This document shows, piece by piece, positions 34,809 through 42,954 of a DNA stretch of 64,000 nucleotides. Made by a program: the position numbers and the translations under genes. The notes beneath the pieces were generated by a model. That model was not told the DNA's origin. It saw only the letters and a program-made list of their open reading frames with translations, and did not search any database. The stretch is from Longimicrobiales bacterium. GTDB lineage: Bacteria; Gemmatimonadota; Gemmatimonadetes; Longimicrobiales; Gaopeijiaceae. Positions within the stretch are counted from its first letter, which is position 1. Every line of letters starts with the position of its first letter. The stretch lies in the NCBI GenBank assembly GCA_028284495.1, contig JANQRP010000035.1, positions 1 to 64,000 of the forward strand, written 5' to 3'.

Positions 34809-35270
34809 ATGGACGCCTCGTTCCACATCGTCGTCGACGTGCCCGTCCGGTTCAAGGACATCGACGTCGGCGGTCACGCCCATCATTCCTACGCCCTGGT
34901 GTACTTCGAGGAGGCGCGGGCCGCCTACTGGGAGCGGGTGAGCGGGCAGCGCGGCCTCGACGGGGTGGACTACATCCTGGCCGAGCTCTCGGTCCGCTAC
35001 CGGGCTCGCGTTCTGTGGCCGCAGACGCTCGAGGTCGGCGTGCGGGTCGTCCGGCTCACGCGGAAGACCTTCGAGATGGAGTACGAGGCCCGCGCCGAGG
35101 ACGGCACCGTCGCCCTCACGGGCCGGTCGACCCAGATCATGTTCGACTACGCGTCGGGTCGCACGATGCCGGTGCCGGGCGACCGGGTGCGCGCCATCCT
35201 GGAACTCGACCCCGAGTGCACGGTATCCGGATCGTCGCCTGCTCCGGCCTCCCACGGTGGCGACCCGTGA
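34809..35270 (+). CDS. Acyl-CoA thioesterase, 4HBT hotdog family (YbgC-like)
   Basis: A 153-residue single-hotdog protein. The 4HBT signature VRFKDIDVGGHAHHSYALVY, with the catalytic Asp region, is followed by FEEARAAYW and VRYRARVLWPQTLEV, then RLTRKTFEMEYEARAEDG. It should hydrolyse an acyl-CoA thioester; YbgC-type enzymes take short or hydroxybenzoyl chains. The start ATG 34809 is the first before homology, with AGG upstream. It is isolated, with no Tol-Pal genes beside it, so the substrate is open. Confidence 0.9.
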   Translation: MDASFHIVVDVPVRFKDIDVGGHAHHSYALVYFEEARAAYWERVSGQRGLDGVDYILAELSVRYRARVLWPQTLEVGVRVVRLTRKTFEMEYEARAEDGTVALTGRSTQIMFDYASGRTMPVPGDRVRAILELDPECTVSGSSPAPASHGGDP

Positions 35271-35567
35271 CCCTACGCCTGAAGAAGTCTTTTCCGGATT
35301 CTTCGGACGCTGTTACGGAACCCGTGTACCTTTTGTCGGCTTCCGCGTGTACGTACGGGTTGCCATTCGCGAGTGAGCGTGAAATCATGGGCGTTTTCGC
35401 CCGGCCTTTCGCGTTTGAAATAGATCGACCGTCCGGAAGCCGTTTCCGGACCTTTCAAGATTGAAACACGGTACGAAGAGACGAGCCCACCATCGCCATG
35501 CGGGATGTGGCGGGTACCCAACTCGAACGATCAGGGCTCCGGCTCAGGCTCAGGGAGACATCTACAC
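35271..35567 (+). other. Long AT-richer leader before the TPR gene
   Basis: A 297-bp region without a gene. It contains TACCTTTTG at 35327-35335, the same -10-like word seen at other promoters, and a potential -35 TTGCCA near 35359. A perfect 8-bp inverted repeat, GTCCGGAA/TTCCGGAC, lies at 35431-35451. A long 5' leader on the TPR transcript is therefore likely. Confidence 0.45.
35431..35451 (+). terminator. Hairpin in the leader of the TPR gene
   Basis: GTCCGGAA (35431-35438) pairs perfectly with TTCCGGAC (35444-35451) over a 5-base loop and is followed by CTTTC. It may end transcription from the thioesterase gene or act as an attenuator; the T-run is short. Confidence 0.4.
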
Positions 35568-37343
35568 ATGCATGCACGTCTGACTCGCACACTCGGCATG
35601 GCGGCGCTGGCGCTGACGGCGGCCGCCCTTGTCTCGCCCTCCGAGGCGTTCGCGCAGGACGGCCGGTCCCGCGTCCTCATTCCGGACCTGTTCCCGGCGG
35701 AGGGCACCAGGGACAACTTCGGCAAGGACGTCGCCAAGGAGCTCCGTGAGCTCATGGACGACCAGGTCCTGTTCGTCGCGATCGAGAAGGACGAGATCGA
35801 GGACGCGCTCGACGCGCTCGACATGGACATGGACGACCTCGACTGCGTGTTCTCGCGTCAGCTGGCCCGCCAGGTTTCCGCCAGCGCCATCTTCTGCGCC
35901 GACTACCAGGACGTCGGCAACGACATGATGGAGTTCACCGACATCTCGGTGCACTCCGTCAGTGGCGACGAGCCGTACCGCATCGAGCTGTTCACGATCG
36001 ACAAGGACGAGGAGGAGGAGGCCGCGCTCCGCATCATGCAGGACTTCGATGCCTTCGTGGAGCTCTCCAACTTTCGTCGTTACTGCTACGACTACGCGCA
36101 GCTCGAGCAGTGGGAGGACGCGCAGCGGAACTGCTCGCTGGCGCTCGAGGCCGTGCCCGAGGACTCCAACATCCGGTTCCAGGTCGCTCAGATTTACCGG
36201 GCGCAGGAGCGCATCGACGAGGCGTTTTCCGAGATCGAGATCGTCGTCGAGCAGGATCAGTACAACGAGGACGCCCTCAACACCGCGGGCTGGCTCGCCG
36301 CGCAGCTCGGTCAGGAGGAAAAGAGCCTCGACTACTACACGCGCTACCTGGAGATCGTCCCCGACGCGGCCGCCGTCCGGCAGAGCATCGCGTACGACAT
36401 GTTCCAGGCGGGCGACGCGCAGGGCGCCATGGCGCTCCTCGAGGAGGGCATCGGGCCGGATGCCGACATCGGCATCTACTCCTACTACGGGACTTTCGCC
36501 TTCTCGAGCGCGCGGGAGCGGCTGGAGGAGGAGGGGATCGATCCCTCGAACCGCGACGCCGAGCTGCCCGAGGACGTGAAGGAGCTCTACCGCACCGCCA
36601 TCGACGCGCTCGAACGCGTATTCGAGGCGCGCGGCGACTCCGCCGCGGCGGGCACGATGCGCAACATCGTCCTCGCGCGGATCCAGCTGGGCGAATTCGC
36701 GGAGGCCGAGGCGTTCGGCGAGCGGCTCACGCGGACCTTCCCGGACGATGAGCTCGTGTGGGTCGCGTACGCGCAGTCGCTCCAGAACCAGCAGAAGGTC
36801 GACGAGGCGCTCGGCGCATGGACGGAGGTGGAGCGCCTCAACCCGGACTACCCGGACCTCTACACGCGTCAGGCGAACCTCCTGCTGCGTGCGGATCGTC
36901 GCGACGACGCGGTGCCGCTTCTCCAGAACGCCGTCGAGAAGGGCTTCGATCCGACGTCGGCGGCGCGGATGCTGTTCGGCGACGCCGTGAGTCGTGGCAT
37001 GCAGGGCGACCGCGGGACCGCCTACACGATCGCGGGCATCGAGGCAGCGAAGCAGTTCGACGCGGACGCGGAGACCCGCGGTATGCTCGACTATTTCCAC
37101 GGGTTCGCTCTCTACCAGCAGGGCGTCGCTCTCGCCGAGGTGCAGCAGAACGAGTCCGCGTCGTCGGCCGACAAGGCCGCGAGCGCTCGCCGCGCACTCC
37201 CCGTGTTCAGGCAGGCGCAGCAGCTCATCGACAGCGGCCGCGACTGGGGGTCGAACAACAACCAGAACGTGGCGTCGGTGGTGGACGCCATCACGCAGTA
37301 CATCGACATCCAGGAGATGTGGATCGAGCGGGGCGGTCGCTGA
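35568..37343 (+). CDS. Secreted tetratricopeptide-repeat protein
   Basis: A 591-residue exported protein. The signal peptide spans residues 1-30 (LTRTLGMAALALTAAAL to AFAQ). A first domain (about 31-165) has acidic stretches such as EDALDALDMDMDDLD, then TPR-like helical pairs run from about 160 to 560 (EQWEDAQRNCSLALEAVPED, FQVAQIYRAQERIDEAFSEI, YTRQANLLLRADRRDDAVPL). TPR arrays bind other proteins, so this is probably a periplasmic or outer-membrane scaffold; no named family is recognised. ATG 35568 has GGGAGA upstream. A strong intrinsic terminator follows 37 bp after the stop. Confidence 0.85.
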   Translation: MHARLTRTLGMAALALTAAALVSPSEAFAQDGRSRVLIPDLFPAEGTRDNFGKDVAKELRELMDDQVLFVAIEKDEIEDALDALDMDMDDLDCVFSRQLARQVSASAIFCADYQDVGNDMMEFTDISVHSVSGDEPYRIELFTIDKDEEEEAALRIMQDFDAFVELSNFRRYCYDYAQLEQWEDAQRNCSLALEAVPEDSNIRFQVAQIYRAQERIDEAFSEIEIVVEQDQYNEDALNTAGWLAAQLGQEEKSLDYYTRYLEIVPDAAAVRQSIAYDMFQAGDAQGAMALLEEGIGPDADIGIYSYYGTFAFSSARERLEEEGIDPSNRDAELPEDVKELYRTAIDALERVFEARGDSAAAGTMRNIVLARIQLGEFAEAEAFGERLTRTFPDDELVWVAYAQSLQNQQKVDEALGAWTEVERLNPDYPDLYTRQANLLLRADRRDDAVPLLQNAVEKGFDPTSAARMLFGDAVSRGMQGDRGTAYTIAGIEAAKQFDADAETRGMLDYFHGFALYQQGVALAEVQQNESASSADKAASARRALPVFRQAQQLIDSGRDWGSNNNQNVASVVDAITQYIDIQEMWIERGGR

Positions 37344-37379
37344 CGCGGCTCACCGCGTAGACTCTCCCGAGTCGAACGG

Positions 37380-37416
37380 GCGGCGTCGCGGGCTTCGGCC
37401 CGCGGCGCCGCTTTTT
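37380..37416 (+). terminator. Strong intrinsic terminator after the TPR gene
   Basis: GCGGCG-T-CGCGGGC, loop TTCG, GCCCGCG-G-CGCCGC, then TTTTT at 37412-37416. A 14-step stem with one T-G position and a UUCG tetraloop is a textbook rho-independent terminator, insulating the division cluster. Confidence 0.9.
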
Positions 37417-37600
37417 CGTGCCCGCCGGTCCGCGTCCGCGATCGGCCAGCCTTTTCGGAGCCTGTTCGGTACTTTCGGTTTTTGTTCGTATTCTGACGGA
37501 ATTGGGGTCGAGGGGTGAACTCCGATACGGCAGGGCATACAAGGAAGAACACCTGATTCGGAGCAGGGGGGCGACCGGGGAATTTTTCTGAAAAAACTGC
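37417..37600. other. Upstream regulatory region of the dcw cluster
   Basis: No gene is visible. TTCGG words occur at 37454, 37465, 37474 and (as TTCGT) 37485, about one helical turn apart, in unusually T-rich DNA. A TTTTTCTGAAAAA palindrome at 37583-37595 sits just upstream of the -35 and could act as an UP element. Confidence 0.45.
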
Positions 37601-37629
37601 TTGCGCGGGTATGGGACGGCCTCTACCTT
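37601..37629 (+). promoter_or_regulatory. Promoter of the mraZ-dcw operon
   Basis: TTGCGC (37601-37606), exactly 17 bp, TACCTT (37624-37629). Transcription would begin near 37636, just before the MraZ boxes. Confidence 0.65.
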
Positions 37630-37642
37630 CCATTCCAGGCTG

Positions 37643-37677
37643 TCCCATTCTGTCCCATTGCATCCCAGATCACCCCA
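37643..37677 (-). promoter_or_regulatory. Four MraZ boxes directly upstream of mraZ
   Basis: TCCCA, TCCCA, TCCCA and CCCCA start at 37643, 37653, 37663 and 37673, an exact 10-bp period. On the minus strand this is TGGGN-N5 repeated, the operator that MraZ binds in other bacteria. The array lies between the predicted start site and the GTG of mraZ, so it should repress the operon when MraZ accumulates. Confidence 0.85.
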
Positions 37678-37678
37678 C

Positions 37679-38113
37679 GTGAGCGGATTCCTCGGCCGGT
37701 ACGAGCACCAGCTGGACGAGAAAGGGCGCGTGTCCCTGCCATCGGCGTTCCGGAAGGAAGCCGACGGGGCTGCGTTCGTTCTCCTCCAGTGGGAGAGGCC
37801 GTACCTCACGCTGTTCCCGGCCGAGGTGTGGGCGAAGGTGCAGGAGGAGCTCCTGAAGTTCCGTCGCTCGAAGCGCAGCGCGTGGAACCATGTCCGCGAG
37901 ATTCTCTCGAACGCGACCGAGGCGATGCCGGACAAGCAGGGGCGGATCCTGGTGCCGGCGGCGCTGAAGGACGCGGCGGGCCTCGACGGGCAGGTGATCC
38001 TGAACGGGAACATCGACCGGATCGAGATCTGGAGCCCGGAGCGATGGGAGAGCGACGTGGCGACGGCCTCCAGCGAGGAACTCGAGGACTTCGGCCACAG
38101 GATCTTCGGATGA
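37679..38113 (+). CDS. mraZ: Transcriptional regulator MraZ
   Basis: A 144-residue DNA-binding protein with two AbrB-like swapped-hairpin repeats, which controls the division and wall cluster. The N-terminus GFLGRYEHQLDEKGRVSLP and the internal second copy ATEAMPDKQGRILVPAALKD each carry the family DxxGR motif. GTG 37679 lies immediately after four MraZ boxes and is the first start before homology; the frame is open 26 codons upstream without it. The stop overlaps the rsmH ATG. Confidence 0.96.
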   Translation: MSGFLGRYEHQLDEKGRVSLPSAFRKEADGAAFVLLQWERPYLTLFPAEVWAKVQEELLKFRRSKRSAWNHVREILSNATEAMPDKQGRILVPAALKDAAGLDGQVILNGNIDRIEIWSPERWESDVATASSEELEDFGHRIFG

Positions 38114-39030
38114 GCGGGTACCACGTGCCGGTGCTCGGCGAAGAGGCGCTCGACGTGCTGCTCGAGGCGGGGGCCGGATTCTTCCTAGACGGAACGGTGG
38201 GCGGCGGAGGCCACACGCTGATGCTGCTCGAGCGCTGCCCCCACTGCCGCGTGCTGGCGGTGGACCGGGACCCCGAGGCGATCGAGGCGGCCCGCCGTCG
38301 CCTGTATGCGCACGCCGACCGCGTCCGCTTCCTCGCGACGCGCTTCGACCGCGCCGTCGACGACATCGAGGTCCGCGACCGCGGCCTCGACGGAGCGCTT
38401 CTCGACCTGGGCGTGAGTTCGCACCAGCTCGACGCGGACCGCCGCGGCTTCACCTTCCGACGTGGGGCACGTCTCGACATGCGGATGACGCCCGAGGGTG
38501 CCTCCGCGGCGGACGTGCTCGCGCGGGCGTCCGAGGAAGAGCTGGGGAGGATCTTCCGCGAGTACGGCGAGGAGCGGCACGCGCGGCGCCTGGCCCGGGC
38601 CATCGTCGAGGCCCGGGCGGACCGGCCCATCGAGACGAGCGACGAGCTCGTAGGGCTCGTCGACCGAGCGCTCCCGGGTCGCGTCGAGACCCAGGACCGG
38701 GCACGGATCTTCCAGGCTCTGAGGATCGAAGTGAACGACGAGATCGACGCCCTCGAGGCGGCGCTTCCGGCGATCCGGGACGCGCTGGTCGGCGACGGCG
38801 TGCTCGTCGTGATCGCATACCACTCCCTCGAGGACCGGATCGTGAAGAACGCGTTCCGCGAATGGAGCCGGTCGTGCGTCTGCCCGCCGGGCCTCCCCAT
38901 CTGCACCTGCCGCGGCGAGCCGCTGGGAGAGACGCTCACCCGCAAGCCCGTGCGCCCGGGGGACCAGGAGCTCGCGGCCAACCCGCGCGCCCGCAGCGCG
39001 CGGCTGCGTGCATGGAGGAAGGCGGCATGA
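38110..39030 (+). CDS. rsmH: 16S rRNA (cytosine1402-N4)-methyltransferase
   Basis: A 306-residue SAM methyltransferase (MraW) modifying C1402 in the ribosomal P site. Motifs are YHVPVLGEEALDVL, the SAM site FLDGTVGGGGHTLMLLE, VLAVDRDPEAIEAA, then LLDLGVSSHQLD and the C-terminal YHSLEDRIVKNAFREW. The start is ATG 38110 in an ATGA overlap with mraZ; its own stop overlaps ftsL. Length and order are standard for dcw clusters. Confidence 0.97.
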   Translation: MSGYHVPVLGEEALDVLLEAGAGFFLDGTVGGGGHTLMLLERCPHCRVLAVDRDPEAIEAARRRLYAHADRVRFLATRFDRAVDDIEVRDRGLDGALLDLGVSSHQLDADRRGFTFRRGARLDMRMTPEGASAADVLARASEEELGRIFREYGEERHARRLARAIVEARADRPIETSDELVGLVDRALPGRVETQDRARIFQALRIEVNDEIDALEAALPAIRDALVGDGVLVVIAYHSLEDRIVKNAFREWSRSCVCPPGLPICTCRGEPLGETLTRKPVRPGDQELAANPRARSARLRAWRKAA

Positions 39031-39311
39031 AGCGGCTCCCGACCGGCGTGAAGGTCGCCTTCGCGATCTCCGCCTTCCTCGGCTCGCTGACGCTCGTGGC
39101 GTGGCGGCAGGGTCAGGCCTACCTCGTGATGAGCGAGCTCGACGACCTCCGGACCGAACGGTCGCTGGCGGAGGCGGAGGCGGCGGAGCTGAGCCAGCGG
39201 ATCCGTCTCCATGAGAGCGACGCATGGATCATCGAGCAGGCCGCCGCGCGTCTGGGCATGCGGCACCCGACCGGAGACGAGGTGCGGATCCTGAAGGGAG
39301 ACGACCAGTGA
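39027..39311 (+). CDS. ftsL: Cell division protein FtsL
   Basis: A 94-residue bitopic protein: a short basic N-terminus, one membrane helix (VKVAFAISAFLGSLTLVAW, about 8-26) and a periplasmic coiled coil (about 35-70, LDDLRTERSLAEAEAAELSQ) with the usual AARLGMRHPTGDEV end. Sequence conservation in FtsL is low; the call rests on topology and its place between rsmH and ftsI. It would join FtsB and FtsQ in the divisome. ATG 39027 has GGAGGAAGG upstream and overlaps the rsmH stop. Confidence 0.87.
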   Translation: MKRLPTGVKVAFAISAFLGSLTLVAWRQGQAYLVMSELDDLRTERSLAEAEAAELSQRIRLHESDAWIIEQAAARLGMRHPTGDEVRILKGDDQ

Positions 39312-41437
39312 GCGTCGACCGCACGGCTCGCAGGCAGACGCTTCGGCGGCAGGCCCTTCTCGTTGCGTGGCTCCTCGCCTCGGCCCTGCTCTTCGGGCGC
39401 GCGCTGCAGGTGCAGATTTTCGAGGCCGACGACTGGCGGGAGCTCGCCGCGAGCCAGCAGAGCGAGGCCAGCGAGATTCCGGCGCCCCGGGGAACGATCT
39501 TCGATCGGAACGGCGTTCCCCTGGCGATGAGCCGCGAGCAGTATCGGATCGAGATCGACTCCGACCAGCTCCCGAACCGTGACTCCGTCCGGACCATCCT
39601 GACCGACGTGCTCGGGCTGTCCGACGCCGAGGCCCGGCGCCGCACCGATCCCGAACGCGAGTGGGCGGTCGTGCCGGGCCGCTACGAGCCCTCGGTCCGT
39701 ACGCTGCTGCAGGGCCTGCCGGGCGTGTATCTGTATCGCGAACTCCAGCGCGACTACCCCTATCGGGCGCTGTCCGCCGGCGTGCTCGGTACCGTGATCG
39801 ACGGCGCGGGCGCCGGGGGCATCGAGGGGGCCTTCGAGGAGATCCTCGCGGGGCGGCCGGGTCGCTCGATCGTGGCCAAGGACGTGAACCGGACTCCGAT
39901 TCCGGGCCAGACCCTCGAGGTTCAGGCCCCGGTCGCAGGGGGCGACGTGCACCTCACGCTCGATCTGAGCACGCAGGAGAACGGGCAGTATGCGCTGCAG
40001 GAGGCCATCGAGGAGACGGGCGCCCGCGGCGGCGACCTGATCGTCGCCGATCCGAACACGGGCGAGATCCTCGCGATGGTGTCGATCCACGACGGGTCGG
40101 CCAACAGCCTGGCGGCGATCAATCGACCGGTCGAGCCGGGCTCGACCATGAAGCCGTTCACCGTGGCCGCCCTCCTGCAGACGGGGAAGGCCCGTCTGAG
40201 CGACATGGTGGAGGTGGGGAACGGCCGGTGGACGATCAACGGGCGTACCCTCACGGACGTGCACGTCGACTCGAGCCGGATCTCGATCGCGGGCGCACTC
40301 CGCGAGTCGTCCAACGTGGGGATCGCGAAGGCCGCACTCCCGCTGACGCACAGCGAACAGTACCAGAATCTCCGCGACTTCGGGTTCGGCATTCCGACCG
40401 GGCTCGGGCTCTCCGCGGAGTCGGGCGGGCTGCTGCGACACCCGCGCGAGTGGCGGCCGATGTCGGCGCAGTCGCTGGCCGTCGGGTACGAGATCTCCGC
40501 CACCCCGTTGCAGCTCGCGATGGCCTACGGGGCGCTCGCGAACGGCGGTGAGCTCATGGAGGCGCGTCTCGTGTCCTCGACCCGCTCGCCGGAGGGCCGG
40601 ACGCGACGCTACGCCCCCGAGGTCGTCCGACAGGTCGTGGACGCCGCGGTGACGCGCGAACTCCGCGACGTCCTGACCGCCGCCGTGCGCGAAGGCACGG
40701 CGACGAAGGCCAGCCTCGCGAGCTTCGACGTCGCCGGAAAGACCGGTACCGCGCGCGTGTACAGCCCCGAGATCGGCGGATACGAGGACGGGCGGTACTT
40801 CTCGTCCTTCGTCGGCTACTTCCCGGCGGAGGCTCCGCAGCTCGTCATCCTGGTGATGCTCGATTCGCCGAGCGGAGGCACGTACTACGGCGGGGCCACC
40901 GCCGCACCGGTCACGCGCGCGACCGTCGAGGCGGCCCTCGCCGCGCGCCACTCCCCACTCGACCGACGCGAGCTGCTCGAGCTGTCGGGCGAGGACGTCG
41001 CGGTCTCGCGGCCCGACGAAACGGTGGTGCCGGCCGCGACCCTGCGCGGGACGACGACGCACGCACGCCGGGGCGAAGGCCGCGGCGGGATCTCGCCGGG
41101 CGGCACGCCGGTGCGGTTCGCGTCCACGACGACCCGCGCCGGCGCCCCGACATCCGTGAGCGTCCGGTCCGACGCCTCCCCGGCCTCCGGGTCCGCGCTG
41201 CCGTCCGACCTCACCATCCCGGACGTCTCGGACCTTCCGCTGCGCGCCGCCGTCCGGCGCCTCCACGCACTCGGGTTCCGTGTCCGCATCGAGCCGGGCG
41301 GCGCGCTGGTCGTGACGGATCCTCCCGCCGGGGATCGCTCGACCGTGGGGGACACGATCCGCGTGCGCAGCGGCCCGCCACCCGCGCGGGCCCCCACGCG
41401 GTCCGACGCACCCTCCGCAGGGAGGCCGGACCAGTGA
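39308..41437 (+). CDS. ftsI: Division-specific peptidoglycan transpeptidase FtsI (PBP3) with PASTA domain
   Basis: A 709-residue class B penicillin-binding protein. One membrane helix (about 13-33) precedes the pedestal domain (PRGTIFDRNGVPLA). The transpeptidase has the SxxK nucleophile in PGSTMKPF (Ser279, Lys282), SSN in RESSNVGI, and K478-T-G in VAGKTGTAR. After a low-complexity linker (about 575-640) the C-terminus carries a PASTA domain, IPDVSDLPLRAAVRRLHALG and VVTDPPAGDRSTVG. PASTA on the divisome enzyme is common in Gram-positive PBP2x/SpoVD and some other phyla, less so in proteobacterial FtsI. The GTG start overlaps ftsL (GTGA), and the stop overlaps murE. Confidence 0.95.
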   Translation: MSVDRTARRQTLRRQALLVAWLLASALLFGRALQVQIFEADDWRELAASQQSEASEIPAPRGTIFDRNGVPLAMSREQYRIEIDSDQLPNRDSVRTILTDVLGLSDAEARRRTDPEREWAVVPGRYEPSVRTLLQGLPGVYLYRELQRDYPYRALSAGVLGTVIDGAGAGGIEGAFEEILAGRPGRSIVAKDVNRTPIPGQTLEVQAPVAGGDVHLTLDLSTQENGQYALQEAIEETGARGGDLIVADPNTGEILAMVSIHDGSANSLAAINRPVEPGSTMKPFTVAALLQTGKARLSDMVEVGNGRWTINGRTLTDVHVDSSRISIAGALRESSNVGIAKAALPLTHSEQYQNLRDFGFGIPTGLGLSAESGGLLRHPREWRPMSAQSLAVGYEISATPLQLAMAYGALANGGELMEARLVSSTRSPEGRTRRYAPEVVRQVVDAAVTRELRDVLTAAVREGTATKASLASFDVAGKTGTARVYSPEIGGYEDGRYFSSFVGYFPAEAPQLVILVMLDSPSGGTYYGGATAAPVTRATVEAALAARHSPLDRRELLELSGEDVAVSRPDETVVPAATLRGTTTHARRGEGRGGISPGGTPVRFASTTTRAGAPTSVSVRSDASPASGSALPSDLTIPDVSDLPLRAAVRRLHALGFRVRIEPGGALVVTDPPAGDRSTVGDTIRVRSGPPPARAPTRSDAPSAGRPDQ

Positions 41438-42954
41438 CGCAACCCCCGCGGGAGTCGTCGGCCGCGCCGTCAGCCGCAGCGAAGCCCCTCGACGGACTCG
41501 CCCGGGTCCTCCGCGACGCCGGCCTCCTGAAGGAGGTTCGCGGAGCGGAGGACGTCGACGTTTCCGGCGTGTCACACGATTCACGGAAGGTGGCAGAGGG
41601 CGACGTCTTCGTGGCGTGGCCCGGAATGGTGGTCGACGGCCACGACTACGCGGCGGCGGCCGTGGAGGCCGGCGCTCGCGCGCTGATCTGCGAGCGGCCG
41701 CTGGAGCTCGACGTCCCCCGGCTCGTCGTCGCCGACGGACGGGCGGCGGCGGCGCTCGCGGCACACTGGATGGAGGACCGGCCGGGGGACGCGCTGAGGC
41801 TGGCGGCCATCACGGGCACGAATGGGAAGACCACGACGGCCTTCCTGCTCCGTCACATCCTCGCGGCCCGCGATCGGGCCGCGATCATCGGCACGCTCGG
41901 GTACGTCGGGACGGACGGCACGGCGCGTCCCGAGACCGCCGAGCTGACCACACCCGGGCCGGTCGAGTTCGCACGTCGACTCCGGGCCTCGGTGGAGCGC
42001 GGGGTCCAGGCCGTCGTGTTCGAGGCATCGTCGCACGCCCTGCATCAGCGCCGGTTCGAGGGTGTCCGGCTCGACGTGGCCGTCTTCACGAACCTCTCGC
42101 GCGACCACCTCGACTACCACCCCGACATGAACGCCTACCGGGCCGCCAAGCTCCGGCTGCTCGAGCACCTGGCGGACGATGGGACGGCCGTCGTCAACGC
42201 CGGGGACTCGGCCTGGTCGACGATCGACGCGCCGAAGACGCTTGCCTTCGCGGTCGGCGACGCCGCACCCGACGTGCGCGTCGATCTCCGCGCCGTCGAG
42301 GTGGAGAGCACTCTGTCCGGTACGGAGTTCACGCTCGTGCAGGGCGGGTGGCGCTACCCGGTGGACCTTCCGCTCATCGGCGACTTCAACGTCGAGAACG
42401 CGGTCGCCGCCGCCGCCGCCGCGATCGCCCTTGGGCACGATCTCTCGGACGTGGTCGCGCGGCTGCGGACGGTCTCGCAGGTCCCCGGACGTCTGGAGCG
42501 GGTCGTGGACGGCCTGTTCACCGTTCTGATCGACTTCGCCCACACCCCCGACGCGCTCGAGCGGGTTCTCTGGACCCTGCGTCCGCTCGTGAACGGGCGT
42601 CTCGTGGTGCTGTTCGGGGCCGGCGGCGACCGGGACGTTGCCAAACGCCCGGAGATGGCCGCAGCCGTGTCCCGCGTCGCGGACCTCGTGGTGCTCACGT
42701 CGGACAATCCGCGTACGGAGGATCCGGAGAAGATCCTCGACGACCTCGAGGCCGGACTGGGCGACGTTCCGCGGATCCGGGAGGCCGACCGGCGCGCGGC
42801 GATCCGGATCGCCATCGGGGCGGCCGAGCCGGGTGACCTCGTGCTTCTGGCCGGCAAGGGTCACGAGCGCACACAGACCATCGGTACCGAGAAGCACGCG
42901 TTCGACGAAGCCGCGCTCGTCCGCGAGGCGTGCGCCGCGCGGGGGGCCGCATGA
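41434..42954 (+). CDS. murE: UDP-MurNAc-L-Ala-D-Glu:meso-diaminopimelate ligase
   Basis: A 506-residue Mur ligase adding the third stem residue. The ATP site is TGTNGKTTTAFLLRHIL, later blocks are VFEASSHALHQRR, FTNLSRDHLDYH and LIDFAHTPDALERVL. The substrate loop reads LTSDNPRTEDP; DNPR is the meso-DAP signature (Lys enzymes differ), so the cell wall should contain DAP. The GTG start overlaps ftsI by four bases and the stop overlaps murF. A 25-residue Ala/Pro-rich N-terminus precedes the domain. Confidence 0.96.
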   Translation: MTQPPRESSAAPSAAAKPLDGLARVLRDAGLLKEVRGAEDVDVSGVSHDSRKVAEGDVFVAWPGMVVDGHDYAAAAVEAGARALICERPLELDVPRLVVADGRAAAALAAHWMEDRPGDALRLAAITGTNGKTTTAFLLRHILAARDRAAIIGTLGYVGTDGTARPETAELTTPGPVEFARRLRASVERGVQAVVFEASSHALHQRRFEGVRLDVAVFTNLSRDHLDYHPDMNAYRAAKLRLLEHLADDGTAVVNAGDSAWSTIDAPKTLAFAVGDAAPDVRVDLRAVEVESTLSGTEFTLVQGGWRYPVDLPLIGDFNVENAVAAAAAAIALGHDLSDVVARLRTVSQVPGRLERVVDGLFTVLIDFAHTPDALERVLWTLRPLVNGRLVVLFGAGGDRDVAKRPEMAAAVSRVADLVVLTSDNPRTEDPEKILDDLEAGLGDVPRIREADRRAAIRIAIGAAEPGDLVLLAGKGHERTQTIGTEKHAFDEAALVREACAARGAA

